Assembly: GCA_963812335.1 (NCBI GenBank)
Contig: CAWEUU010000004.1
Coordinates: 310,001 to 374,000, forward strand
Reading direction: 5' to 3'
Origin: VRUE01 sp963812335
GTDB lineage: Bacteria > Actinomycetota > Thermoleophilia > Solirubrobacterales > 70-9
Length of the DNA: 64,000 nucleotides
Shown here in pieces: positions 6,609-15,078 of this stretch. The notes under the pieces are model-generated. The model was not told where the DNA came from and ran no database searches. It saw only the letters and a list, made by a program, of their open reading frames with translations. The stretch's first letter is position 1. The number at the start of each line of letters is the position of its first letter. The position numbers and the translations under genes were made by a program.

Positions 6609-7693
6609 GCGAGACGCCCCGCATAGTGCTGCTGCCCGGCGACGGGATCGGCCCCGAGATCGTCGCCGCGGCCCGCCGGCTGCTCGATACGCTGGGCGAG
6701 TTCGAGTTCGAAGAGCGGCTGATGGGCGGCTGCTCGATCGACGCCCACGGCGTCGCCCTCACCGACGAGGTGCTGGCTGCCTGCAAGAGCGCCGACGCCG
6801 TCCTGCTCGGCGCCGTCGGCGGGCCGAAGTGGGACACCACCGACCCCGACGCGCCCCGTCCCGAGCAGGGGCTGCTGGGTCTGCGCAAGGGGATGGGCCT
6901 CTACGCCAACCTGCGGCCGGTGCGGCCCAGCCCCGCTCTGGTCGGCGCCAGCCCGTTGCGCGAGGAGCGAATCGCCGGCACCGACCTGCTGGTGGTGCGG
7001 GAGCTGACCGGCGGCATCTATTTCGGTGAGAGCGGCCGCGACGGCGACTCCGCCCACGACACCTGCGAGTACTCGGTCGCCGAGATCGAGCGCATCGCCC
7101 GCACCGGCTTCGAGTCGGCGCGCCGCCGCGCCGAGGGCAGCGGGCAACCGGCGCGCGTCACCTCGGTCGACAAGGCGAACGTGCTCGAGACCTCGCGATT
7201 GTGGCGAGAGGTTGTCGGCCGCGTCGCCAGCGAGTACGCCGACGTCGAGCTCGAGCACCTGCTCGTCGACAACGCCGCTATGCAGCTTGTCTCGCGCCCC
7301 GCCGAGTTCGATGTGATCGTCACCGAGAACCTCTTCGGCGACATCCTCAGCGACGAGTCGGCGATGCTCACGGGCTCGCTCGGGATGCTGCCCTCGGCCA
7401 GCCTCGGCGAGCCCGGCTCGCCCGGCCTCTTCGAGCCTGTCCACGGCTCGGCCCCCGACATCGCCGGCGAGGGCGTCGCCAACCCGCTCGCCACCTTTCT
7501 CAGCGCGGCGCTGATGCTGCGCCACGGCTTTGACCGCCCGGGCGAGGCGGAGCGGGTCGAGGCCGCGGTCGACGCCGTGCTGGAAAACGGCCTGCGCACT
7601 CCCGACCTCGCGGCAGCAGGCGATGCAACCGTCGGCACGGAGGAAATGACCGCTGCGGTGCTGGCATACTTCTCCGACGATGGAGACCGCTGA
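6605..7693 (+). CDS. leuB: 3-isopropylmalate dehydrogenase
   Basis: LeuB oxidatively decarboxylates 3-isopropylmalate with NAD to 2-oxoisocaproate, the last leucine-specific step before transamination. In the CimA branch it converts the methylmalate analogue to 2-oxobutyrate. The 362-residue protein begins with the GDGIGPEIV nucleotide-loop motif, has the RELTGGIYFGE substrate loop and the metal-binding VTENLFGDILSDESAMLTGSLG region, and reaches GSAPDIAGEGVANPLA near the C-terminus. GTG 6605 overlaps the upstream stop codon. The end overlaps ilvE by 14 nt, so the two are translationally coupled. Confidence 0.96.
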   Translation: MSETPRIVLLPGDGIGPEIVAAARRLLDTLGEFEFEERLMGGCSIDAHGVALTDEVLAACKSADAVLLGAVGGPKWDTTDPDAPRPEQGLLGLRKGMGLYANLRPVRPSPALVGASPLREERIAGTDLLVVRELTGGIYFGESGRDGDSAHDTCEYSVAEIERIARTGFESARRRAEGSGQPARVTSVDKANVLETSRLWREVVGRVASEYADVELEHLLVDNAAMQLVSRPAEFDVIVTENLFGDILSDESAMLTGSLGMLPSASLGEPGSPGLFEPVHGSAPDIAGEGVANPLATFLSAALMLRHGFDRPGEAERVEAAVDAVLENGLRTPDLAAAGDATVGTEEMTAAVLAYFSDDGDR

Positions 7694-8621
7694 GCTGATC
7701 TGGCAGAACGGCGAGTTCGTGCCTTGGGAGGACGCCAAGACGCACGTGCTCAGCCACGGCCTGCACTACGGCACCGGCGTCTTCGAGGGGATCCGCTGCT
7801 ATGAGACCGAGCGTGGCCCGGCGGTCTTCCGCCACGGCGAGCACCTCGCCCGACTGGAGAAGTCGGCCGAGCTCTACTACTTCGAGTTGCCCTACGGCGC
7901 CGAGCAGATCCGCGAGGCGACCAACGAGCTGATCCGTCGCAACGGGCTCGGCTCCTGCTACATCCGGCCGCTCGCCTACCGCGGCTACGGCAACCTCGGC
8001 CTCTACGCGACCGACGCGCCGATCGACGTGATCGTCGCCGCCTTTCCCTGGGGTGTCTACCTCGGCGAGGAGGGCTCGCGGCACGGCATCCGCACCAAGG
8101 TCTCTTCCTGGCGGACGATCTCCGGCGACAGCCTGATCCCGCACGCCAAGGCCGCGGGCCAGTACCTCAACTCGGTCCTGGCCAAGACCGAGGCGACCAA
8201 AGCCGGCTATGACGAGGCGATCCTGCTCGACCAGTACGGCGTCGTCTCCGAGGGCTCCGGCGAGAACGTCTTCATCGTCCGCGACGGAACGATCTGCACG
8301 CCGCCGCACACCGCGGCGATCCTCGACGGCATAACCCGCAACTCGGTCGTGCAGATCGCCCGCGACCTCGGCTACGCGGTCGAGGAGCGCGACATCGCCC
8401 GCGCCGAGCTCTACCTCGCCGACGAGGTCTTCCTCACCGGCACCGCGGCGGAGCTGGTCCCGGTGCGCGAGGTCGACGACCACCCACTCGGCGAGCCCGG
8501 CGAGATCACCCGGGTGATCCAGGCCAAGTTCCAGGACGCCCTACACGGGCGCGCCGAGGAGTACCTCGAGTGGCTCGACTTCGTCGAAGCGCCCGCCGGG
8601 CGAATTACGCCGGCCGGCTAG
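7680..8621 (+). CDS. ilvE: Branched-chain amino acid aminotransferase
   Basis: IlvE transfers the amino group of glutamate to the 2-oxo acids of leucine, isoleucine and valine. The 313-residue class IV PLP protein has HGLHYGTGVFEGIR near residue 24, the PLP Schiff-base lysine at Lys157 in PHAKAAGQYLNS, and EGSGENVFIV plus LTGTAAELVPV in the C-terminal half. All are typical of IlvE group I enzymes. ATG 7680 lies inside the leuB end. It completes the pathway started by leuA and, through CimA and LeuCDB, the last step of isoleucine synthesis as well. Confidence 0.95.
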   Translation: METAELIWQNGEFVPWEDAKTHVLSHGLHYGTGVFEGIRCYETERGPAVFRHGEHLARLEKSAELYYFELPYGAEQIREATNELIRRNGLGSCYIRPLAYRGYGNLGLYATDAPIDVIVAAFPWGVYLGEEGSRHGIRTKVSSWRTISGDSLIPHAKAAGQYLNSVLAKTEATKAGYDEAILLDQYGVVSEGSGENVFIVRDGTICTPPHTAAILDGITRNSVVQIARDLGYAVEERDIARAELYLADEVFLTGTAAELVPVREVDDHPLGEPGEITRVIQAKFQDALHGRAEEYLEWLDFVEAPAGRITPAG

Positions 8622-8693
8622 CGTCTGCCTGCGCGCAAGACGGGCCCGCACGGCCCTCCCGGATCGTTCTCGTACTTGAAAGGCAGCAAAAAG

Positions 8694-10250
8694 ATGGAAC
8701 AGGTGAAGCTCTACGACACCACCCTCCGCGACGGCATGGGCGGCCGCGGAATGTCGCTCTCCGTCGGCGAGAAGCTGAAAGTCGTGCGCGCGCTCGACGG
8801 ACTCGGCGTGCAGACGATCGAGGCCGGCTTTCCCAGCTCCAACCCGAAGGAGATGGAGCTGTTCGAGCAGCTCGCCGGCCTCGAGCTCGAGCAGGCGACG
8901 ATCGCCGCCTTCGGCATGACCCGCCGCCGCGACCGCAGCGCCGCGGACGACGAAGCGCTGGCGGTCCTGGTCGGCAGCTTTGCCCCGGTCGTCTGCCTTG
9001 TCGGCAAGAGCTGGGGCCTGCACCTGGAGAAGGTGATCAAGGTCTCGGCGGAGGAGAACCTGGCGATGATCGCCGATTCGATCGGCTTCTGCCGGGAGCG
9101 CGGCAAGCGGGCCGTCTTCGACGCCGAGCACTTCTTCGACGGATACCGCGACGATGCCGCCTACGCCCTCGCATGCGTGCGCGCCGCCGCCGACGCAGGC
9201 GCCGAGAACGTCACCCTCTGCGACACCAACGGCGGCAGCCTGCCGGGATTCGTCGCCGAGGCGACCGCGGCCGTGGTCGAGGCGCTCGGCGGGGGGACCG
9301 AGGTCGGCATCCACACCCATGACGACGCCGGTTGCGCGGTCGCCAACTCGCTCGCGGCGGTCGAAGCCGGGGCGCGGCTCGTGCAGGGCACCGTCAATGG
9401 CTACGGCGAGCGCTGCGGCAACGCCAACCTGGCGACGATCCTGCCGGCGCTGCAGCTGAAGCTGGGCTTCGACGTGGTTGCGCCGGAGCGACTGGAGAAG
9501 CTGACCTCGACCAGCCTCTACCTCGACGAGCTCTGCAACATGACCCCGGACCCCGACCAGCCCTATGTCGGCCGCAATGCCTTCGCCCACAAGGCGGGCA
9601 TGCACGCCGCCGGGGTCGAGGCCGATGCCAGCACCTTCGAGCACCTTGATCCGGCCGAGGTCGGCAACCAGCGCCAGATCCTCGCCTCCGAGCTCTCCGG
9701 CAAGGCGACGATCCGCAGTCAGGCCGAGGGGGCCGGGCTCGAGCTCGACGAGGCCGCCGCCACGCAGGCGGTCGAGCAACTCAAGCAGCGCGAGCACGAG
9801 GGCTACCACTACGAGGCGGCACCGGCCTCCTTCGAGCTGCTGCTGCGCCGTGAGGCGGGCAGCTACCAGCCGCTGTTCGAGCTGGAGAGCTTCAAGGTGC
9901 TGGTCGAGAAACGCGCCGACGGCGCGGTCGAGACCGAGGCGACGATCAAGGTCAAGGTCGACGGCAAGCGCTACGTCCGCGTCGCCGAGGGCAACGGCCC
10001 GGTCAACGCGCTCGACAGCGCCCTGCGCGGCGCGATCGCCGATCGATACCCGCACCTGGCCGAGATCGAGCTGACCAACTACAAGGTGCGGATCCTCGAC
10101 GAGAGTCACGGCACCGGCGCGGTCACCCGGGTCCTGCTCGACTCCGCCGACGGCGAGCGCGAGTGGGGGACGATCGGCGTCTCGGAGAACATCATCGAGG
10201 CCTCCTGGGAGGCTCTGGTCGACTCGCTCGAGTACGCCTTCCAGCAATGA
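8694..10250 (+). CDS. cimA: Citramalate synthase (isopropylmalate/homocitrate synthase family)
   Basis: CimA joins pyruvate and acetyl-CoA to (R)-citramalate, giving a threonine-independent path to 2-oxobutyrate and isoleucine with LeuCDB. The 518-residue protein has the HMGL barrel (LYDTTLRDGMGGRGMSLS, with HTHDDAGCAVANS as metal site) and a C-terminal regulatory domain ending GVSENIIEASWEALVDSLEYAF. The long form with a GMG-type motif and a KSWGLH segment resembles CimA-type proteins and not LeuA. ATG 8694 was chosen; TTG 8676 is an in-frame alternative. AAAGG at 8679-8683 is a modest SD. Substrate choice is by family resemblance; a second 2-isopropylmalate synthase is less likely with leuA present. 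Confidence 0.85.
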   Translation: MEQVKLYDTTLRDGMGGRGMSLSVGEKLKVVRALDGLGVQTIEAGFPSSNPKEMELFEQLAGLELEQATIAAFGMTRRRDRSAADDEALAVLVGSFAPVVCLVGKSWGLHLEKVIKVSAEENLAMIADSIGFCRERGKRAVFDAEHFFDGYRDDAAYALACVRAAADAGAENVTLCDTNGGSLPGFVAEATAAVVEALGGGTEVGIHTHDDAGCAVANSLAAVEAGARLVQGTVNGYGERCGNANLATILPALQLKLGFDVVAPERLEKLTSTSLYLDELCNMTPDPDQPYVGRNAFAHKAGMHAAGVEADASTFEHLDPAEVGNQRQILASELSGKATIRSQAEGAGLELDEAAATQAVEQLKQREHEGYHYEAAPASFELLLRREAGSYQPLFELESFKVLVEKRADGAVETEATIKVKVDGKRYVRVAEGNGPVNALDSALRGAIADRYPHLAEIELTNYKVRILDESHGTGAVTRVLLDSADGEREWGTIGVSENIIEASWEALVDSLEYAFQQ

Positions 10251-11359
10251 CCGAGGAGATCCCACTGGCGAAGCCCGAGATCGGCGCCCGCGAGGAGGAG
10301 CTGGCGCTGGAGGTGCTGCGCTCGGGGCGGCTTTCGCTGGGCCCGGTGGGCGAGCGGTTCGAGCGCGATTTCGCAGCATGGCTCGGAGTCGAGGATGCGG
10401 TCGCGGTCTCCAGCGGCACCGCCGCGCTGCACCTCGGCGTCCGCGCGCTTGGTTGGGGCTGCGGCGACGAGGTTTTGACCAGCCCGTTCAGCTTCGTCGC
10501 CTCGGCCAACTGCCTGCTCTACGAGGGCGTCCGCCCGGTCTTCTGCGACATCGACCCGGTCACGCTCAACCTCGACCCGGCCGCGGTCGAGGCCGCGGCC
10601 GGCGAGCGTAGCGCCGGCATCCTGCCGGTCCACATCTTCGGCTTCCCGGCGGCGATGGCGGAGCTGGAGGCAATCGCCGCCCAGCGCGGGCTCGGCATCC
10701 TCGAGGATGCCTGCGAGGCGCTGGGAGCGGTCGACGCGGAGGGGCGGAGGGTCGGCACACACGGCAACTTCGCCACCTTCGCCTTCTACGCCAATAAGCA
10801 GCTGACCACCGGCGAGGGGGGCATGATCGTGCCGCCGGACTCCGCCGTCGCCGCGCAGCTGCGCTCGGAGCGCAACCAGGGCCGCGCCGCGGACATGGGC
10901 TGGCTCGACCACGGCGGCCTCGGCTTCAACTACCGCCTCTCTGACCTCGCCGCGGCGCTCGGCGTCGCCCAGATCGAGAAGCTGGATGAGATGCTCGCGG
11001 CGCGTGATGCGGTCGCAGCCCGGTACGAGGCCGGGCTGGCGGGGGTCGAAAGCGTCACGACCCTGCCCGTCTCCCGTGGCGCCGAGCGGCGCAGCTGGTT
11101 CGTCTACGTCGTCCGCCTCGCCGAGGAGATTGACCGCGACGCGACGATCGCCTCGCTTGCCCGGCAGGGGATCGCCTCCAAGGCCTATCTGCCCTGCATC
11201 CACCTCTTCCCGCACCTGCGTGAGCTCGGCTACAGCGAGGGCCAGTTCCCGGTCGCCGAAGCCGCTGCAGCGCACTCGCTGGCGCTGCCGTTCTTCCCGG
11301 CGATGACGGAGTCGCAGGTGAGCCGGGTGTGCGAGGCTCTGGCCGGTTCGATCCGCTGA
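10247..11359 (+). CDS. DegT/DnrJ/EryC1/StrS-family PLP aminotransferase
   Basis: The 370-residue fold-type I aminotransferase family usually aminates keto-sugars of nucleotide sugars for surface glycans or antibiotics. It shows LAKPEIGAREEELALEVL at the N-terminus, SSGTAALHLGVRALG, HIFGFPAAM, and the PLP lysine Lys184 in FYANKQLTTGEGG followed by GFNYRLSDLAAALG. ATG 10247 overlaps the cimA stop (ATGA) and its own stop overlaps argH, so it sits in an amino acid operon without sugar genes nearby. Its substrate is therefore open: a nucleotide sugar, or an amino acid-related keto compound. Confidence 0.85.
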   Translation: MTEEIPLAKPEIGAREEELALEVLRSGRLSLGPVGERFERDFAAWLGVEDAVAVSSGTAALHLGVRALGWGCGDEVLTSPFSFVASANCLLYEGVRPVFCDIDPVTLNLDPAAVEAAAGERSAGILPVHIFGFPAAMAELEAIAAQRGLGILEDACEALGAVDAEGRRVGTHGNFATFAFYANKQLTTGEGGMIVPPDSAVAAQLRSERNQGRAADMGWLDHGGLGFNYRLSDLAAALGVAQIEKLDEMLAARDAVAARYEAGLAGVESVTTLPVSRGAERRSWFVYVVRLAEEIDRDATIASLARQGIASKAYLPCIHLFPHLRELGYSEGQFPVAEAAAAHSLALPFFPAMTESQVSRVCEALAGSIR

Positions 11360-12750
11360 TGTCACGCTTCCGCAAAGAGCCCGACCCGCGCTTCTGGCGC
11401 CTCAACCGCTCGATCGAGTTCGACGCGCGGCTGGCGCCCTACGACATCGACCAGTCGCAGGCGCACGCGCGCGGCCTGCAGCGGATCGGCGTCCTCGACC
11501 GGGCTGAGCTGGAGAAGATCGAAGCTGGCCTCGATGCGGTACGCGAGCGGATCGGCCGGGCGGGCTTCTCCTTCGGGGCCTCCGACGAGGACATCCACAT
11601 GGCCGTCGAGCGCCTGCTCGGCGAGGAGATCGGCCCGCTGGCCGGCAAGCTGCACACCGGCCGCTCGCGCAACGACCAGGTGGCGACCGACGTGGCGATG
11701 CTCGTCCAGGCTCACTCGCTGCGGGCGATGGAGCTGGCGCGGGCGGCGATGGAACGGCTGCTCGAGCTCGCCGAGCGCCACCGCGAGTGGCCGATGCCCG
11801 GCTACACGCACCTACAGCGCGCCCAGCCGGTCTACCTCGGTCACCATCTGCTCGCCTACTTCTGGATGCTTGCCCGCGACGTGCTGCGCTTCAACTTCGC
11901 GCTCGAGAGCGCCAGCGTGATGCCGCTCGGCTCCGGCGCGCTTGCTGGGGTCAACTGGGAGATCGACCGTGGCGATGTCGCCGATGACCTCGGCTTTGCC
12001 TATGTCAGCCGGAACTCGATCGACGGGGCCTCCAACCGCGACTTCGTGCTCGACTACATGAGCGCCGCCGCAACCTGCGCAATGCATCTCTCGCGGCTCG
12101 GCTCGGAGATCGTCATCTGGAGCTCGACGGAGTTCGGTTTTTGCGAGCTCGACGAGTCGTTCTCCTCGGGCTCCTCGATCATGCCGCAGAAGGTCAACCC
12201 CGACTCGGCCGAGCTGTTGCGGGCGAAGAGCCCGCGCGTTGCCGCCGACTACCTCTCGCTACTGGGGACGATGCATGCCCTGCCGTTGACCTACGGCAAG
12301 GACATGCAGGAGGACAAGGAGCCGCTCTTCGACGCGATCGAGACGGTCGAGTCCTGCCTTGACGCGCTTGAGGGGATGCTCGCCGGGATCTGCTTCGACC
12401 GCGAGCGGCTCGCCGAGGCCTCAGGCGATGAGATGCTGGCCGCGACCGAGGTCGCCGACCTGCTTGTGCGCAAGGGAGTGCCCTTCCGCGAGGCACACGG
12501 GATCGTCGGTGGGCTGGTCCGCGACGCGGTTGAGCGCGGGGTCGCACTCTCGGAGCTGAGCGAGGACGACCTGCGCCGGCGCAGCGAGCACCTCGACCGC
12601 TCCTTCTATGAGGTTCTGCGGCGCGAGAACTGGCTCGAGTCGAAGCTGATCGAGGGCGGCACCTCCTCACCGGCGCTCGCGCGTCAGATCGAGCTCGCCC
12701 GCGAGACGCTCGCCTCGGTCGCCGAGCGGGTCGACGAGGAACCACTTTGA
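11359..12750 (+). CDS. argH: Argininosuccinate lyase
   Basis: ArgH splits argininosuccinate to arginine and fumarate, the last step of arginine synthesis. The 463-residue protein has HTGRSRNDQVATD, GYTHLQRAQPVYLGHH and the fumarase/aspartase-superfamily signature GSSIMPQKVNPDSAE. ATG 11359 overlaps the upstream stop (TGATG). No other arg gene is in the window; it ends the BCAA transcription unit and meets the convergent penicillin-binding protein gene after 36 nt. Confidence 0.95.
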   Translation: MSRFRKEPDPRFWRLNRSIEFDARLAPYDIDQSQAHARGLQRIGVLDRAELEKIEAGLDAVRERIGRAGFSFGASDEDIHMAVERLLGEEIGPLAGKLHTGRSRNDQVATDVAMLVQAHSLRAMELARAAMERLLELAERHREWPMPGYTHLQRAQPVYLGHHLLAYFWMLARDVLRFNFALESASVMPLGSGALAGVNWEIDRGDVADDLGFAYVSRNSIDGASNRDFVLDYMSAAATCAMHLSRLGSEIVIWSSTEFGFCELDESFSSGSSIMPQKVNPDSAELLRAKSPRVAADYLSLLGTMHALPLTYGKDMQEDKEPLFDAIETVESCLDALEGMLAGICFDRERLAEASGDEMLAATEVADLLVRKGVPFREAHGIVGGLVRDAVERGVALSELSEDDLRRRSEHLDRSFYEVLRRENWLESKLIEGGTSSPALARQIELARETLASVAERVDEEPL

Positions 12751-12786
12751 CCTGCTTTGGCCCTGTGTCTCCAGGTCGCGACGGGC

Positions 12787-15015
12787 TCAGCCCGCGGTGA
12801 TGCCGCCGCCGCCACCCGATTCCGGGGTGGGGGAGGGAGCAGCTTCAGGCCCTTCCGGCGCAGGAGCGCTGGGTTCGGGGGCCTCCGGTTCGGGGGCGGG
12901 TGCTGGTTCGGATTCCGTGGTGGGGGGCGTGTAGGAGTCTTCCGTGGTCGAGGTGGGGCCGGACTCGCTCCCTTCATTCAATTCCTTGGCTTCCTTCTCG
13001 GCCTTGCGGCCCGCGGCGCGATCGGCAGTAATTTCATTCCAGGCGTTGATCACGCCGGCCCAGATCAGCGCCGGGAAGGTGCCGCCGTCGACCGGGCCGC
13101 CGGAGTACTCGGTCAGCATCGGCGTCGTCGTGTCGGCGTAGCCGACCCAGACGCAGGCCGTGACCGCTTCGATCGCGCCGCAGAACCACGCATCGCCGTT
13201 GTTCTCGGTCGTGCCCGTCTTGCCCCATTGGCTGTCGTCACCGATGTCGGCCTGCACACCGGTGCCGCTGCTGACGACGGTGTGGAGAATTTCCTTGGCC
13301 TGCCCGGCTACCTCCTCGGGGATCACCTGAGTGTGGATCGAGTCGTTGTCGCCGCCCCTGATCACGTCGCCCTTCTGGCCGCTGACCTTGGTGTAGGCCA
13401 CGGGACTGTCCCCGGGCTGGGGGGCGAGCGTCCCGCTGACGCGGTCACCGTCGTTGGCAAGGGTCGAGAACGCGTAGGTCCATTCCAGCGGCGTGACGCC
13501 TTCCTGGAGGCCGCCGAGCACCATCGCCGGGTTGGTCGAAAGGCGGCTCTGGACGCCAAGCTTGTGGATCGTGCGGGCGATCGCCTTCGTGCCGCCTTCG
13601 ATGCTCTCCAGCCCGACCTGGGCGTAGACAGCGTTGTCGGAGTAGGTCGTCGCGGTCGCCAGCGAGGCCGAGCCGAGGTAGCTGTCCTCATAGTTGTTGA
13701 CCTCGAAGACTTCCTTGTCCTTCTTGCCAAAGGTGAAGATCTGCTTACTCGATTCGTAGACTGTGTCGGGCGATATCCCCTGTTCGAGCGCGGTGGCGAG
13801 GATGAACGGCTTAATCGAGGAGCCCGGCTGGCGATGGCCGAGGGTGGCCAGGTTGAACGGCTGTTCCTTGAAGTCGGGGCCGGCGACCATCGCCTTGATT
13901 CCGGCGTTGCGGTTGTCGATCACGACGACGGCCGCGGTCGGCGGCAGCCCGCCGAGGTAGGAGCCGACGACTTCTTCGGCGGCGTCCTGCAGACGCAGGT
14001 CGAGCGTCGTCTTGACGTCGAGCCCGCCGAAGAAGGTCTTCGCCGCGCCGAAGCGATCAACCAGTTGCTGGCGCAGCCAGGAGGTGAAGTAGGGCGCTTC
14101 GGAATCGAGCGTCGGCGGCTCTATCTCACTCGGCGCCGGCAGCGCCTGCCGGCTGCCGTCTAGCCGCTGCTCAGCGGTGATGTAGCCCTGTTCGTACATG
14201 CGCTCCAGCACCAGGTTGCGCCGGGCCAGCGCGTTCTCGGGAAAGATCTTCGGGTCGTACAGCGATGGCGAGGAGATGATCCCGGCGAGCATCGCCGCCT
14301 CCCAGGGCTCGAGCACCGCCGCGCAGGGGTCGGCCTCGTTGCCGCAGCCGGGATGGGCAGAGCCGAAGAACGTCCGCGCGGCGGCCTCGATGCCGTAGGC
14401 GCCCTCGCCGAAGTAAATCGTGTTGAGGTACTCGGTGAGAATCTTGTCCTTGCTCCAATGGTGCTCGAGGCGGTAGGCGAGTGCCGCCTCGCGGAACTTC
14501 TGGAAGACGGTTCGTTCGCCCTGCGCCTCGACCGCTTCCTTGACGAACTGCTCGGTGATCGTCGAGGCGCCCTGGGCGGCGCTGCGCGCGAGGATGTCTT
14601 TGACCAGGGCGCGGCCGATGCCTTGGAAATCGACACCGTCGTGGTCGTAGTAGCGCGCATCCTCGATCGAGACCACGGCGTTCTTCACGTTCGGCGAGAT
14701 CTGCTCGGAGTCGAGCAGGATCTTGTTCTGGTTGCTGGTCAGGGTGCCGATCGGCTCACCCGCGGCATCGAATACCTGGCTGTTCTGCGCCGCCTTGTAC
14801 TGGGCGAAGTCGTAGATCGCCGGTAGGTCTTTGGAGACAGCGACGATCATCCCGAAGACCAGCGAGACGACGCCGAGGATGGCGAGCCCGAGCAGGACGA
14901 AGAGCACGCGCAGCTTCTTCATCCGCGGGCGCGCAGGCTTGCTCGGGGGTGCTTGCGGCGGGGGCGGCGGAGTCGCGCCGCCCGGCCGGCGGGGCTTTAG
15001 TCCTATTGCCGCCAT
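12787..15015 (-). CDS. Bifunctional class A penicillin-binding protein (transglycosylase/transpeptidase)
   Basis: This 742-residue cell-wall synthase polymerises lipid II and cross-links peptidoglycan. The order is a proline-rich cytoplasmic tail (1-31), one transmembrane anchor (about 36-62), a GT51 glycosyltransferase with the catalytic Glu118 in SIEDARYYDHDG, and a transpeptidase domain with SSIK at residues 399-402, SDN and KTGTTENNGDAWF. The last 70 residues are a Pro/Glu/Ser-rich tail ending in Gly residues, likely disordered and extracellular. ATG 15015 is the first start that keeps this layout; the frame stays open upstream into the antisense of tyrS, which I regard as non-coding. It diverges from tyrS. 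Confidence 0.93.
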   Translation of the reverse strand: MAAIGLKPRRPGGATPPPPPQAPPSKPARPRMKKLRVLFVLLGLAILGVVSLVFGMIVAVSKDLPAIYDFAQYKAAQNSQVFDAAGEPIGTLTSNQNKILLDSEQISPNVKNAVVSIEDARYYDHDGVDFQGIGRALVKDILARSAAQGASTITEQFVKEAVEAQGERTVFQKFREAALAYRLEHHWSKDKILTEYLNTIYFGEGAYGIEAAARTFFGSAHPGCGNEADPCAAVLEPWEAAMLAGIISSPSLYDPKIFPENALARRNLVLERMYEQGYITAEQRLDGSRQALPAPSEIEPPTLDSEAPYFTSWLRQQLVDRFGAAKTFFGGLDVKTTLDLRLQDAAEEVVGSYLGGLPPTAAVVVIDNRNAGIKAMVAGPDFKEQPFNLATLGHRQPGSSIKPFILATALEQGISPDTVYESSKQIFTFGKKDKEVFEVNNYEDSYLGSASLATATTYSDNAVYAQVGLESIEGGTKAIARTIHKLGVQSRLSTNPAMVLGGLQEGVTPLEWTYAFSTLANDGDRVSGTLAPQPGDSPVAYTKVSGQKGDVIRGGDNDSIHTQVIPEEVAGQAKEILHTVVSSGTGVQADIGDDSQWGKTGTTENNGDAWFCGAIEAVTACVWVGYADTTTPMLTEYSGGPVDGGTFPALIWAGVINAWNEITADRAAGRKAEKEAKELNEGSESGPTSTTEDSYTPPTTESEPAPAPEPEAPEPSAPAPEGPEAAPSPTPESGGGGGITAG

Positions 15016-15061
15016 CGAAGGTGGTGGTCCGGCGTGGCTTGCCAGCCGAACGGAAGCGGGC

Positions 15062-15071
15062 AGTCTAGCAT
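15062..15071. promoter_or_regulatory. Overlapping divergent -10 boxes (PBP and tyrS)
   Basis: TAGCAT (15066-15071, plus) is 7 nt before the tyrS GTG, predicting a leaderless mRNA. On the minus strand TAGACT (15067 to 15062) could drive the penicillin-binding protein gene with a leader of about 40 nt. The two share the TA at 15066-15067. Confidence 0.5.
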
Positions 15072-15078
15072 TGCGCCG

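Noticed and set aside
8541..10379. A 612-codon open frame antisense to cimA
   Set aside because: Shadow of the GC-rich third positions of cimA; no domain, start signal or separate promoter.
12749..12777. Terminator between argH and the convergent PBP gene
   Set aside because: GACCTG/CAGGTC is only a 6-bp stem with a 17-nt loop and no T run; too weak to call.
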